A stretch of 64,000 nucleotides of DNA, taken from the NCBI RefSeq assembly GCF_964246085.1, contig NZ_CAXTPD010000003.1; one strand, given 5' to 3'. Positions 52,768 through 62,470 of this stretch are shown here, in pieces. Origin of the DNA: Brotaphodocola sp003480315 (GTDB lineage Bacteria; Bacillota; Clostridia; Lachnospirales; Lachnospiraceae). The first letter of the stretch is position 1. Each line of letters opens with the position of its first letter. The position numbers and the translations under genes are program-made. The notes beneath the pieces were generated by a model. That model worked only from the letters and a program-made list of their open reading frames with translations, was not told where the DNA came from and did no database searches.

Positions 52768-55356
52768 TTAATTTCCTGATAATCTTCCAAACGCATAAAA
52801 ATGGCTCTGCCAATAGGACGAATTGATTGAAGCGTAACTGATTGGATCTCCGCAATGAATCATGACCCCGTTTCCGCAGTAAATCCCCACATGGCTGACT
52901 GGTACGCCCGAATTGTATGTACCTGTAAAAAAGATAATATCCCCCGCCTTTGCATCTGCCGCCGACACAGGCGTACACTGGTTATAAATGCCCTGTGCTG
53001 TGGTTCGTGGCAGGTTATGGACACCGCTGTTTGTAAATACCCAGCAGACAAAACCGGAACAGTCAAAGCTGGTGGACGGACTGGAGCCTCCCCATACATA
53101 GGGATAGTCTAAATATCTCGCCGCTTCTTCCATAAGTGCCTGCACGGTTGCATCGTCATAGGAATCCGGCGGTATCACATTTCCTCCGCCGCTTCCGCTG
53201 CCCGGCGTTTCGCCATACAGCGTATCCGTGCCTGCTTCAAAATAAAAAAGAGGGTTATAATATTCCCCCTGATACAGACATTCGATATGTAAATGACTTC
53301 CGGTACTGCTTCCCGTATTCCCTGTTGTTCCGATCACATTTCCATGCGTCACGCTCTGTCCTGCCCGGACATTTAAGGTATCCATGTGGGCATATTTTGT
53401 GCAGTAGCCTTTTTCATCTTCAATCACTACATAATTTCCGTAATAGCTGTCATAAGTTGCGGTAGTTACTGTCCCGTCCATCGCCGCATATACGGTTGTT
53501 CCGGTAGGTACTGCAATATCTACGCCCCGATGTAACTGTTCCTGCCCTGTGACCGGATTGATACGCCAGCCATAATAACTGCTCACATAGTTGTACCAAT
53601 ATAAATCAAGGGGCTTATAAAACTGCTGTGTCAGCCCGTGGGTCTGGTTATAAAAAGCATAGATTTCTCTCTGCTCCTCATTCATGCGTCCGGCAACTAC
53701 TACGTTTAAATCTTTTGCTGTCAGGGTCACTTCCAGAATGGTTACGGTATATTCCTCTTCCACTTCATACTCGTATTCCTCTTCTGTTGTTTCCCCCGTA
53801 ACCGGGTCTGTTACCGTATGAGTGCCTGTTTTTGTTACCGTCCTTGTCCTCGTTTCCTCTGTAGGATTTAGTGTCAACTCATACATTTCATCAAACAGAT
53901 ATTCTATTTCTGCCTGTACCTCACTTGCAGTAAATTCCGTATGGACTGCCGACAGATAGCTGATCAGTGCAAATGGGTCATGCCCGATAGATGCCAGATT
54001 ATAACGGTACTCATCATAATCCGGATAAGTGGTTTCTATGGCATCAATCTCTGCCTGCAATTCTTTTTCCAGTTCAGAAAAAGCTAAATCTGCCGCATCT
54101 ATTTCTGCCGGAACGCTCATATAACTTCCTGCCAGCGTGGTACTGATTCCTCCGGCAAACATCGCCCCACAGGAAGATACTGCTGTCATAATCATCACAA
54201 GAAGCACCGAAAAGGCTCCTATGGCAAGCAGAAGCGAAACATTTTTTGATGCAATCTCCTGTATCTTTCTGGCTGCCGCTGTAAAAAGATTCCCGGACTT
54301 CGCCGCTGTTTCCTTTGCGGCTTTCGCTGTCTGTCCCGCCCGTCTTGCTTTTGCATATTCCCGTTTGATACGCTGCTTTTGCAGTCTTTTCTGCAACTGC
54401 TTCTGAATGGTCTTTTCCTGCATTTCCGGATTTTCTTCCAAGAACTTCTGATAACGGAAATTGACCTCTTTCTGCATCTGCTTTTTCTCCAGCTTTGCAG
54501 CTTTCGCTCTCCGTCTTTCCGTTTTCCCTTTGTAATGCCCTTTGAAAAAGCGGTAAACATCTTCCCCGCTCTGCTCTGTCTTGTGGGCAGCCTCCACACC
54601 GGAATTTTCTTTCTCCACTTCGGCAACCTTACTATGGGCAAAATTAGAAGATTCCATTCCCACCCTGCCAGCCGCTCTTTTTACCGGACTGTCCGGTTTG
54701 AATGGTTTCTCTTTTTTTACAGAAGTCAATACATACTTTGTTCTGCCCGTCTTTTCATCAAAAACACGCTCCAGAGAATACTCCGTTTTCTTTGGAATCT
54801 TCTTTCTTGCAGCTTCCGTCTTTTTTCTGGCTTTCTCCGCTTTCTTTTGCAGTCGGTCTAACTTTTTGCTTCCATGAAATTCCGGTTCTGCCTCTTCGGT
54901 AAAGGTAGTGTCCTTTGTCTGGAAATCCTGTTCAAAATCAAATTGCTTTACTCGCTCCCGGCTCTTTATCTCCCGCCTTTGATACCTGCCCTTTTTCTGT
55001 GACGAATGATAGGTGTCCCTGTGGCGGTAGTCATCGCTGGCAATTTTTCTACCCTGCTCCTCTCCGGCTTCCTCCGTAAAAGTGCTGTCCGGCTGCATAA
55101 AATCGCTTTTAGACTTCTCTCCGGCTTCTGCTCCCTCGGACTTTTGGACATTCTGTCCAGAAGCATCTGCTTTCTGATACTTCTTTGTATTTTTCGACCT
55201 CTGGACATCGTGTCCAGAAGTGGTATCTGCATCTCTCGGCTGATATGCTGCGGATTTTTTACCTTTACCCTCGTTTGCTTTCTTTGGAATTTCTCCGATA
55301 AAGGTTTTTTTCTCCTGTGCAAATGCAGCCGGTTTCTGTTTCTTTTTCTCCGCCAC
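52768..55356 (-). CDS. CD1108-type peptidoglycan hydrolase of the transfer apparatus
   Basis: The gene starts with GTG at 55356, sharing a base with the VirB4 stop (TAGTG), and encodes 862 residues. A charged cytoplasmic part contains two palindrome-encoded SG[HQ][DN]VQ insertions. A membrane helix follows at about 370-395 (VSLLLAIGAFSVLLVMIMTAV). Then come an M23 peptidase domain (HRGVDIAVPTGTTVYA ... GSHLHIE) at about 610-690 and a C-terminal NlpC/P60 domain (SFDCSGFVCWVF, Cys about 765). Such two-domain hydrolases open the cell wall for the conjugation channel, like Tn916 Orf14. Confidence 0.9.
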   Translation of the reverse strand: MAEKKKQKPAAFAQEKKTFIGEIPKKANEGKGKKSAAYQPRDADTTSGHDVQRSKNTKKYQKADASGQNVQKSEGAEAGEKSKSDFMQPDSTFTEEAGEEQGRKIASDDYRHRDTYHSSQKKGRYQRREIKSRERVKQFDFEQDFQTKDTTFTEEAEPEFHGSKKLDRLQKKAEKARKKTEAARKKIPKKTEYSLERVFDEKTGRTKYVLTSVKKEKPFKPDSPVKRAAGRVGMESSNFAHSKVAEVEKENSGVEAAHKTEQSGEDVYRFFKGHYKGKTERRRAKAAKLEKKQMQKEVNFRYQKFLEENPEMQEKTIQKQLQKRLQKQRIKREYAKARRAGQTAKAAKETAAKSGNLFTAAARKIQEIASKNVSLLLAIGAFSVLLVMIMTAVSSCGAMFAGGISTTLAGSYMSVPAEIDAADLAFSELEKELQAEIDAIETTYPDYDEYRYNLASIGHDPFALISYLSAVHTEFTASEVQAEIEYLFDEMYELTLNPTEETRTRTVTKTGTHTVTDPVTGETTEEEYEYEVEEEYTVTILEVTLTAKDLNVVVAGRMNEEQREIYAFYNQTHGLTQQFYKPLDLYWYNYVSSYYGWRINPVTGQEQLHRGVDIAVPTGTTVYAAMDGTVTTATYDSYYGNYVVIEDEKGYCTKYAHMDTLNVRAGQSVTHGNVIGTTGNTGSSTGSHLHIECLYQGEYYNPLFYFEAGTDTLYGETPGSGSGGGNVIPPDSYDDATVQALMEEAARYLDYPYVWGGSSPSTSFDCSGFVCWVFTNSGVHNLPRTTAQGIYNQCTPVSAADAKAGDIIFFTGTYNSGVPVSHVGIYCGNGVMIHCGDPISYASINSSYWQSHFYAFGRLSGN
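55141..55163 (-). repeat. In-frame palindromic repeat, copy 3
   Basis: Arms CTTTTGGACA / TGTCCAGAAG around TTC; encodes ASGQNVQK in the N-terminal part of the hydrolase. Confidence 0.8.
55198..55220 (-). repeat. In-frame palindromic repeat, copy 4
   Basis: CTGGACA / TGTCCAG around TCG; encodes TSGHDVQR, 57 bases from copy 3. Confidence 0.8.
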
Positions 55357-57806
55357 TACTCATTTACCTCCTGCCTTACACTTTCCTCTGGTTTGGTATT
55401 CATAACCGCAAAGGTCTTGGTATCTACCGGATATTTATCTACGAACGGAATAACCACGTTGTCAAACAGAATCAGTCCGCACCCCGGCTCGGAATTGGTT
55501 ACATGGGCAAGCTGTTTTTCTGACAATCCCAGCTTATCTGCAAGGATTGCCTGATCCTTTGCATTTTGATTCAGGAGATATACAAAATCGGAATTGCCGA
55601 GGATTCCCTCGATTTCCTCCGACTTCAAAAAATCGCCTACGTTCTGCGTCAGCCCCGTAGGAATACCGCCCCACTTACGGAAACGCTTCCAGATTTCCAC
55701 CGAATAGATAGCGGTCTGCTTCTCCTTCAGCAAAAGGTGGAACTCATCACAATAATAGCGGGTGGCAATCTTACGCTCCCGGTTCTGCGATACCCTGTTC
55801 CAGACCGCATCCTGTACGATTAACATTCCAAGCTCTTTCAACTGGTTTCCCAAGTCCCTGATGTCAAAGCACATGATACGGTTCTGACTGTCTACATTCG
55901 TCCTGTGGTTAAAATAATTCTGCGAACCATGCACATATAGCACAAGGGAGTTTGCAATCCGTTCTGCCTTTTTGTTCTTATGCTCTAACAGGGCATTATA
56001 CAAATCCTCAAGGATAGGCATATTCTCCGGTACGGGATTTTCAAAATAAGCATCGTAAATATGACGGATACATTCGTCAATGATACCTTTCTCATCATTT
56101 TCCAGACCGTTCTTTCCTCCGGCAATCAAGTCACACAGAGTAATGATAAAATCGGATTTCAGCTTTAAGGCTTCCTTATCCCCTTTATGGGAAAGCTGAA
56201 TGTCCATCGGATTTAAATAATCTTTGGAATTGGTTGCCAGCCTTACCACCTGTCCGTGCAATGCTCCCACAAGGGCAAAATACTCGCCCTCCGGATCGCA
56301 GACCACAATATCGTCCTTTGTCATCAGGAAACAGGAAAGAATCTCACGCTTTGCACTAAAAGACTTACCACTTCCCGGTGTACCAAGAATCACACCGTTT
56401 GGTGTACGAAGCCGTTTCCGGTCTGCCATAATCATGTTGTTGGAAAGGGCATTTAAACCATAATAAATAGCCGGAGCTGGCATAAATAATTCCTGCGTAC
56501 AGAACGGTACTAAGATAGCGGTACTCTTTGTTGTCAAATCCCGTTCAATTCCCGTATCGTTGCACCCGATTGGTGCCGATGCCATCAGTCCCTGCTCCTG
56601 TAAATACTGCATACATCTGAGGTTGCAGTTCGCCTGTTGGATAATGCCGGATACCCTCTGCGTGATATTTTCCAGTTCCCGCTTGTTTCTGCCATAGCAG
56701 GTCAGAAGAAATGTCATCTTTACCATTTTCTGATTGCTGCTGTTTAAATCGTCCAAAAGGTCAAGGGTATCTTTTTCATAAGTGATAATGTCCGTTGGAA
56801 GAATGTCCATGTCATAACCTGACCTTACCGCCTTTTTCTGCTCTTCAATCTTCATCTTCTGAATATTCGTCAAAGCACCTTTTAGCATCTTAATCGCCTT
56901 GACCGGATCCATTGTCTGCATATGCATGGTAATAGTCAGGTTCGCATCCAGATCAAGAAGCTTTTTCAACAACTCATCATCAAACTTCGGGGCAATAATA
57001 TCCAGATAATGCACACTGCCATACATTTTTCCCGCCTTAAAACGACTCGGATAGCGAAAATCAAATCCCGGCGGAGCGATGTAATCTTTCACACTTTTTC
57101 CCGACTCCGCCAGTTCCTTAAAAGAAAAACGGAAAGGCTCCATAGTATCCTGGTTAAAATACTCATGCAGGATACGCAGACGTTCCTTTCCGTCAAGGCT
57201 CTTAGCGTGTGTGCCCAGATTAGTCAAATTTTTAATCACATCTGCTTCAATGCTGACAAGTTTTGCCCTTGCCTCCTTAAAGCCTTTACTCTCAATTCCA
57301 AAAATCAGATACTTTGATTTGATAATACCGTTATTTCCCTTTGCAGCCTGTTTCTTTAACATCTGCGTGTATTCCTCACGAATATCATCAAAATCATCTG
57401 CCTGCAATGGAATGTCAAACTGGTCAATTAAGGTCTGCTCGTTAACCTGTCGGTTGAACAGGAACAGCTCAAATTTAATAGACGGGTCAAAATAATTGAT
57501 AAGCCTGCTGTATTCCTCCAGTATTTCCCCCTTATCCTCGATTTCCAGCAGGTCATAATTTATATCGTAAAACTCCACCATTTTCGTATAAAAGCCAGAA
57601 GTGACCTGACAGATACCGTCCCGGTACATCTTCTGAAAGGTAATGGTCTTCTGTGCTGTGGTGGGCTTTTCTGCGTTTTTATTCGTTCCGGCAAGCATGT
57701 GTTTTAACTCCGCAAGCCTTCTCCGCTCCACAAAGGTCAGCCCCGGCTTCGTTTTTCCTTTTTTCTTATGTCTGTCCGGCTTTTCTGCCGCCTGCTTTTT
57801 CTTCAA
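55356..57806 (-). CDS. VirB4-like conjugation ATPase (CD1110 type)
   Basis: The 816-residue protein has Walker A (ILGTPGSGKSFSAKREIL, about residue 474) and Walker B (RYYCDEFHLLL, about 686). The N-terminal domain is of the TraC/VirB4 kind (RVSGIIQQANCNLRCMQYLQEQGLMASAPIG). It is the central motor that assembles and drives the type IV secretion channel. It overlaps PrgI by 41 bases and is coupled to the hydrolase downstream. Confidence 0.93.
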   Translation of the reverse strand: MKKKQAAEKPDRHKKKGKTKPGLTFVERRRLAELKHMLAGTNKNAEKPTTAQKTITFQKMYRDGICQVTSGFYTKMVEFYDINYDLLEIEDKGEILEEYSRLINYFDPSIKFELFLFNRQVNEQTLIDQFDIPLQADDFDDIREEYTQMLKKQAAKGNNGIIKSKYLIFGIESKGFKEARAKLVSIEADVIKNLTNLGTHAKSLDGKERLRILHEYFNQDTMEPFRFSFKELAESGKSVKDYIAPPGFDFRYPSRFKAGKMYGSVHYLDIIAPKFDDELLKKLLDLDANLTITMHMQTMDPVKAIKMLKGALTNIQKMKIEEQKKAVRSGYDMDILPTDIITYEKDTLDLLDDLNSSNQKMVKMTFLLTCYGRNKRELENITQRVSGIIQQANCNLRCMQYLQEQGLMASAPIGCNDTGIERDLTTKSTAILVPFCTQELFMPAPAIYYGLNALSNNMIMADRKRLRTPNGVILGTPGSGKSFSAKREILSCFLMTKDDIVVCDPEGEYFALVGALHGQVVRLATNSKDYLNPMDIQLSHKGDKEALKLKSDFIITLCDLIAGGKNGLENDEKGIIDECIRHIYDAYFENPVPENMPILEDLYNALLEHKNKKAERIANSLVLYVHGSQNYFNHRTNVDSQNRIMCFDIRDLGNQLKELGMLIVQDAVWNRVSQNRERKIATRYYCDEFHLLLKEKQTAIYSVEIWKRFRKWGGIPTGLTQNVGDFLKSEEIEGILGNSDFVYLLNQNAKDQAILADKLGLSEKQLAHVTNSEPGCGLILFDNVVIPFVDKYPVDTKTFAVMNTKPEESVRQEVNE

Positions 57807-58161
57807 GTTTACGCACCTCCTCTTTTATACGCTCTGTTTCTTCTAATCTTCTGTAAATATTTTCTGATTTGTAGGGACGAATCCCCGGTGTGAGGAATTT
57901 CTGCCTTATCATAAAATACAGAATCTTCTCTGCCGGAAATCCGTCCTTCTCATACATTGCCAGAAAGAAAAAAGGCAGCATGACCGCTACCATCAAAAGT
58001 GCCGATGCCTGTGTGCCGATAAACCCTTTTGTAAAAATGTAAAAGGGAATCCCTACCGCACCTGCACCGCTGAAGCAAATAAGCTGGCGTTTCGTCAGAT
58101 TTAACGCTACTTTTGTCTTTATGCCGCTTAAATTCTTTGGCACTGCTACGGATATTGCCAT
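57766..58161 (-). CDS. PrgI-family membrane protein of the T4SS
   Basis: The 131-residue protein has the PrgI start (MAISVAVPKNLSGIKTKVALNLTKRQLICFSGAGAVGIPFYI), two adjacent membrane helices and a charged C-terminus. PrgI/VirB3-like proteins precede VirB4 in Gram-positive conjugation operons, as here. Confidence 0.88.
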   Translation of the reverse strand: MAISVAVPKNLSGIKTKVALNLTKRQLICFSGAGAVGIPFYIFTKGFIGTQASALLMVAVMLPFFFLAMYEKDGFPAEKILYFMIRQKFLTPGIRPYKSENIYRRLEETERIKEEVRKLEEKAGGRKAGQT

Positions 58162-58224
58162 AACATCACAGCCGGAGCTGATACTGCAAGCCCCGGCTGT
58201 TCCCTCCTTTCTTTGAAATGTGTT

Positions 58225-59097
58225 CTAATGAGCATTCCAGATTGATTTCGCAAGGGAACCTGTCTTGAACAGGCTGAAACACAGAACAACGGTATAAGCT
58301 GCCACCGACCACAGTGCTGTGTGCAGATTGTCCGCAACCGCAATGCCGGATACCAGCACCGCATAGATTGCCACGCATACCATAATGAAAAATCCCTGAA
58401 ACGCCAGTGAACACAGTCCCTTGATATAATTGTTGCCGATACCGCCCCATTCCCGGTTACTGAATGTGGCAAAGGGAACCGGAGCTACTGAAATATAAAG
58501 GTAGATTTCAATCATTCTCCCGAAAAGCATGACGGTAATAAGCAGGGAGATGATTTTCATACATAAGCTGACAATCATAGTTTCGATACCAAGCCCGATC
58601 AGCTCGCCGATGCCCATTGTATCAATCTGACTGTCAAACATGGTTTTTAGGGTATCCGTCACATCAATGGTAGTGGAACCCGAAACAATACCGCCTGCTC
58701 TGGTCACGATATGGTTTCCCACATCAAAAATCGCCATTGTGATGTCAAAGGTGTAGCTGAGAAGCAGCACAGCGATACAGGCTTTGATAAGGTAACGGAA
58801 AAAGAACTCGCTTCCTACTTCATGCATATTGTTCTTATCCATGACCATTGTAATCAGCTCATAGCAGAGTATCGCACTGATGATCATGCCCGCTATGGGT
58901 ATCATCACATTTTCCGAAAGGTTCTCTATCATAGAAAACACTCCGCTGTTCCATGAACTGGGTGTCCTGCCGACTTCCCCTGCGATTGTTCCGACCTTAT
59001 CATTCACATCTGTAAACATCGTAGTAAGGTTGTCCATGACCCACCCTTGCAGTATTTCCTTTATAAATTCAGTTATCTTGTCGAGAATCGCTCCCAT
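58225..59097 (-). CDS. VirB6/TrbL-like channel protein (CD1112 type)
   Basis: This 290-residue protein has several membrane helices (VMIPIAGMIISAILCYELI, ACIAVLLLSYTFDITMAIF, MIVSLCMKIISLLITVMLF, ALWSVAAYTVVLCFSLF) and the family start MGAILDKITEFIKEILQGW. It would form the inner-membrane part of the conjugation channel. It lies between PrgI and the truncated maff2. Confidence 0.9.
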   Translation of the reverse strand: MGAILDKITEFIKEILQGWVMDNLTTMFTDVNDKVGTIAGEVGRTPSSWNSGVFSMIENLSENVMIPIAGMIISAILCYELITMVMDKNNMHEVGSEFFFRYLIKACIAVLLLSYTFDITMAIFDVGNHIVTRAGGIVSGSTTIDVTDTLKTMFDSQIDTMGIGELIGLGIETMIVSLCMKIISLLITVMLFGRMIEIYLYISVAPVPFATFSNREWGGIGNNYIKGLCSLAFQGFFIMVCVAIYAVLVSGIAVADNLHTALWSVAAYTVVLCFSLFKTGSLAKSIWNAH

Positions 59098-59100
59098 GAC

Positions 59101-59200
59101 TTAGGAAAACAGGCTTGTAAGCTGCGGAATTACCGTCTGTGCCACAATTACAATACCGCCACCCGCCATGAGCTGCTTGACCCCTTGTGATTTTACTGAT
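59101..59200 (-). pseudogene. maff2 C-terminal fragment
   Basis: The frame SVKSQGVKQLMAGGGIVIVAQTVIPQLTSLFS, ending at 59101, matches the C-terminal half of Maff2, the small membrane protein that stands upstream of VirB6 in these ICEs. The N-terminal half is missing: upstream is the end of a recombinase element. The exact breakpoint is uncertain (about 59195-59240). Confidence 0.7.
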
Positions 59201-59242
59201 GTGCGATAAAGAAGTAATAGAAGTGTAAAAAATTTTGCCGTT

Positions 59243-59275
59243 CCTATCCGGCACTTGGCCATTGTGTCGGATAGG
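59243..59275. repeat. Terminal hairpin next to the outer element's end
   Basis: CCTATCCG-G-CAC pairs with GTG-T-CGGATAGG around nine bases, 9 bases past the recombinase stop. It may be a terminator or part of the element end. Confidence 0.5.
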
Positions 59276-59283
59276 TCGGGCGG

Positions 59284-60594
59284 TTATTCCGGCAAATCAA
59301 TCTTGCCGACAAAGCTGTAATAAATCTCAATGTCCTGCCTGCGGGTGCCGTTCTCGTCATAGCTGCACTCATGCACAACGATTTTTTCAATCATTTCCCG
59401 CAAGAGGGTGGGGGTAAGTTCCTCAAAGGCAAGGTGCTTTCGGACAATCCCCATAAACTTTTCCGCGTTGACGGTGGCGGCCTGCGACTTGTCCAGTTCG
59501 GCCTGCAAAGCGGCGGCGCGGTCTTTCAGTTCCCGCTGCTCCTGCTCATAGTCTGCCGACAGTTCCATGAAACGCTCGTCGCTGATTTTGCCGTTCACAT
59601 TGTCCTCATAAAGCCGCTTGATTATGCGGCTCACTTCGGAAATGCGCTCCTGCGCCTGTTCAAGCTGCTTAGTGGCTGCGGCGGTCTTTCTCTTGCCGCA
59701 GATCTCGTTCTGCTGGATAAGCAGCTTCACAAAACGGCTCTCATGCTTGGCGGCATACTCGGTCACTTGCCGGAGATTGGAAAGGACACCGGCGGTCAAC
59801 AGGTCGGTGCGGATAAAGTGCGCCGTACAGTCGCGGGTGCGCTTCTTGTAGCTGCCGCAGATGTAACAGTCCTGCTTGCGGTTCTTGTTCTGATACCGCT
59901 GCTGGTACATCACATGGCCGCAGTCGGCGCAGAACAGCATACCGGAGAACAGCCCCACTTCGTCATAGCGGTTCGGGCGTTTGCGCTGCTTGCGTAACTC
60001 CTGCACGCGCTCCCATGTTTCCCGGTCTATGATAGGCTTATGGTGGTTCTCAAAAATGGCCTGCTTTTCCACGGGGTTCTCTACGCTGTGCTTGACCTTG
60101 TAAGAGGGCTTCTCCGTCTTGAAGTTTACCAGACAGCCGGTGTACTCCCGGTTTTCGAGGATATGAACGACGGTGTTCGTCGCCCACTTGCACTCATAGC
60201 CGGGGTGGTAGCGGCGGGTGCTGCCCGTCCTGCGGTATTCCAGCGTCCCCGGCGTGGGGATTTGCTGCTCCGTAAGCATACGGGCAATCTTGGTCGGGCC
60301 GTTCCCGGCAAGGCAAAGCTGGTATATCTGCTTGACTACCGGCGCGGTTTCCTCGTCAACGATATAGTTCTCGTCCTCGTCCATGAGATAGCCGTACACC
60401 GGCTTGCTGGTAACGGGCTTGCCGCTCATGCCTTTTGCTCGTTTTACTGCCTTGATTTTCTTGCTCGTATCTCTCACCAGCCATTCGTTGAACAGATTTC
60501 GCAGAGGGGTAAAATCGTTGTCCATGCCGCCGTTTGCGCTGTCCACATTGTCGTTGACAGCGATAAAACGCACGCCCTTTTGAGGGAACAGCAT
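59284..60594 (-). pseudogene. Large serine recombinase lacking its catalytic N-terminus
   Basis: The remaining 436 residues begin at MLFPQKGVRFIAVNDNVDSANGG, which in full-length relatives follows about 110 residues with the catalytic serine. Present are the recombinase domain (GYLMDEDENYIVDEETAPVVKQIYQ), the zinc ribbon (MLFCADCGHVMYQQ) and the coiled coil. The cut is at GA just before the ATG, where the neighbouring element begins. Without the resolvase domain it cannot catalyse exchange. Confidence 0.85.
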
Positions 60595-60648
60595 TTCACT
60601 ATTATAGACAAGAGCACAAAAAGGATAGGTACGGTGGGGATTAACCCG

Positions 60649-62160
60649 TCAGATTTTCCATTCAATTTCTACCTTTTCATTTGTTGCCCCGATGACCGTT
60701 ATCAGTGCGTCCACCACCTGCCTCTTGTCCTCAAAGCTGACATTCTCCCAGTCATCCAGATACCCGGAAATGCTTTCCATCTTCTCCATCGGCACAGCGT
60801 CCGCAGAGAGTTTTGCAATCTCATTGGCAATGGACTGCCGCCTTGCGTCCAGCTCCTCAATTTTGCTGTTGGCATAGGAGAGCAAAACAGGGCTTGCGCC
60901 CGTCAGCGTGTCAAGCAGCTTTTCAATCTCGCTTTCCACCTGCGCCAGTTCCAGCCGCTTTGCCGCCAGCTTCGGGGAGATTTTCGCCGCATTTTTCCGG
61001 CCTGTCAGCGTCTTAAAATCTTTTAGCTTCTTCACCATAGCCCCATAGACCACCGCTTCCAGTTCGTGTAGCTTTACACAGCCGCAGCCGGGGCAGGCCC
61101 CGCTGTCCGCATGAACGGTGCAGCGCATATAAAGAATACCGTTAGAGTGCGCCGACATGAGCGCATAGCCGCATTTCCCGCATTTGATTTTTCCCGCCAT
61201 CCATGTGTTCCGGGCTTTCCTTGCGGGCTGGTAAGTGTGGCTGGCAAGCAGCTTCTTCCGGCATTTCAGCCACAGCTCCGATGGGATAAACCCCTCATGT
61301 GGAGCCAGTACCAGCGTCTGTCCTTGCAGGTGCTTGTGCTTGTCCTCTGTATTCCCCTTGCCCTGATAGTAATAGCAGCCGTTTGTCCCGGCAAAGTCGG
61401 CGGCATCATTGTAAATATCCGTCCCCTGGCTTTTGTAAAACTCGTATATGTCGAGGTCAGCCATGACATAAATCGGGTTTCGGAGAATAACGCTCAAAGT
61501 AGCCCTTGACAGCGGCCTGCCATGATAAGTACGCATACCGTCCGCCGTCAGCTTCTTTGTAATGTCATGCAGCGATACCTGCGGGTCAGCGTACATCTCA
61601 TACATCTGCCGGACAAAGGCCGCTTCGGTTGGCTCTATTACCAGCTTCTTTGTGCGCACCCCGTCCATCACATAAGGCTCTGTCCGAAACCCGTAGGGCG
61701 TTTTGCCGCCCATTTTGAAGCCCCGCTGACAGCGGGAGTACCATGCGTCCTGCACCCGCTTCTGTATCGTTTCCCGTTCAAGCTGGGCGAACACGATACA
61801 GATATTCAGCATCGCCCGCCCCATCGGGGTGGAGGTATCAAACTTTTCCGTAGAGGACACAAACTCCACTTCGTACTTTTGGAAGAAGTCCATCATCTTC
61901 GCAAAGTCGAGAATGGAACGGCTGATGCGGTCGAGCTTGTAAACCACCACTTTCCGCACAAGGCCGCTTTCAATATCCTGCATAAGCTGTTGGAATTGTG
62001 GACGCTCCGTATTTTTCCCGGAATACCCTTTGTCCTTGTACTCTTTGCAGTTCCCGCCTTTCAATTCGTATTTGCAAAACTCAATCTGGCTTTCAATGGA
62101 AATGCTGTCCTTTTTGTCTACCGATTGTCTTGCATAGATTGCGTCTATTCGATTGTTCAT
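60649..62160 (-). CDS. Large serine recombinase of the inner element
   Basis: The complete 503-residue protein has the catalytic Ser in IYARQSVDKKDSISIESQ, the resolvase core (VVYKLDRISRSILDFAKMMDFF), a recombinase domain, a zinc ribbon (IKCGKCGYALMSA ... CPGCGCVK) and a C-terminal coiled coil. It is of a different subgroup from the 47412-49283 recombinase. It should move the element that interrupts the recombinase gene downstream, 54 bases away. Confidence 0.92.
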   Translation of the reverse strand: MNNRIDAIYARQSVDKKDSISIESQIEFCKYELKGGNCKEYKDKGYSGKNTERPQFQQLMQDIESGLVRKVVVYKLDRISRSILDFAKMMDFFQKYEVEFVSSTEKFDTSTPMGRAMLNICIVFAQLERETIQKRVQDAWYSRCQRGFKMGGKTPYGFRTEPYVMDGVRTKKLVIEPTEAAFVRQMYEMYADPQVSLHDITKKLTADGMRTYHGRPLSRATLSVILRNPIYVMADLDIYEFYKSQGTDIYNDAADFAGTNGCYYYQGKGNTEDKHKHLQGQTLVLAPHEGFIPSELWLKCRKKLLASHTYQPARKARNTWMAGKIKCGKCGYALMSAHSNGILYMRCTVHADSGACPGCGCVKLHELEAVVYGAMVKKLKDFKTLTGRKNAAKISPKLAAKRLELAQVESEIEKLLDTLTGASPVLLSYANSKIEELDARRQSIANEIAKLSADAVPMEKMESISGYLDDWENVSFEDKRQVVDALITVIGATNEKVEIEWKI

Positions 62161-62254
62161 ATTGTCGCTCCTTTTCTTAAAAAAGAAACGGAGCTGCTGA
62201 CAGTTTCATTATACCGCCAGCAGCTCCGCAAATCAACGATGGCTTTGGAAAACC

Positions 62255-62470
62255 TTATGCCCCGGCTTCCTCTTTCTGCCGCTTATCGGCATATTTGCGG
62301 AACACCTCATAAAGCTGCTGCTCCAGTTCCCGGCGTTTGACCGCTTCCTGTTCCGGCGTGAACACCGGGGAGAGGTTTTCCAGCGTGATTTCCCTGCCTT
62401 GAAAAGTCACGACTTCCGTTTCCTTTTTGTATCTGATAGTGGTACTTATAAAATCACCTTTCCTTTCCAT
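62255..62470 (-). CDS. Small unrecognised protein between mobV and the recombinase
   Basis: A 71-residue product (TTIRYKKETEVVTFQGREITLENLSPVFTPEQEAVKRRELEQQLYEVFRKYADKRQKEE) with two strands and a long charged helix. It overlaps mobV by 17 bases and may be translationally coupled. Function unknown. Confidence 0.6.
   Translation of the reverse strand: MERKGDFISTTIRYKKETEVVTFQGREITLENLSPVFTPEQEAVKRRELEQQLYEVFRKYADKRQKEEAGA

Noticed and set aside
54219..54641. A basic 140-codon minus frame within the hydrolase gene
   Set aside because: Unlike the TnpV case it has no ribosome site and no family match; it reflects the Lys/Arg-rich codons of the main frame.
60040..61026. A 328-codon plus-strand open frame
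   Set aside because: It lies antisense to the complete recombinase and the recombinase fragment, in GC-rich DNA where opposite frames stay open by chance; no motif and no ribosome site.
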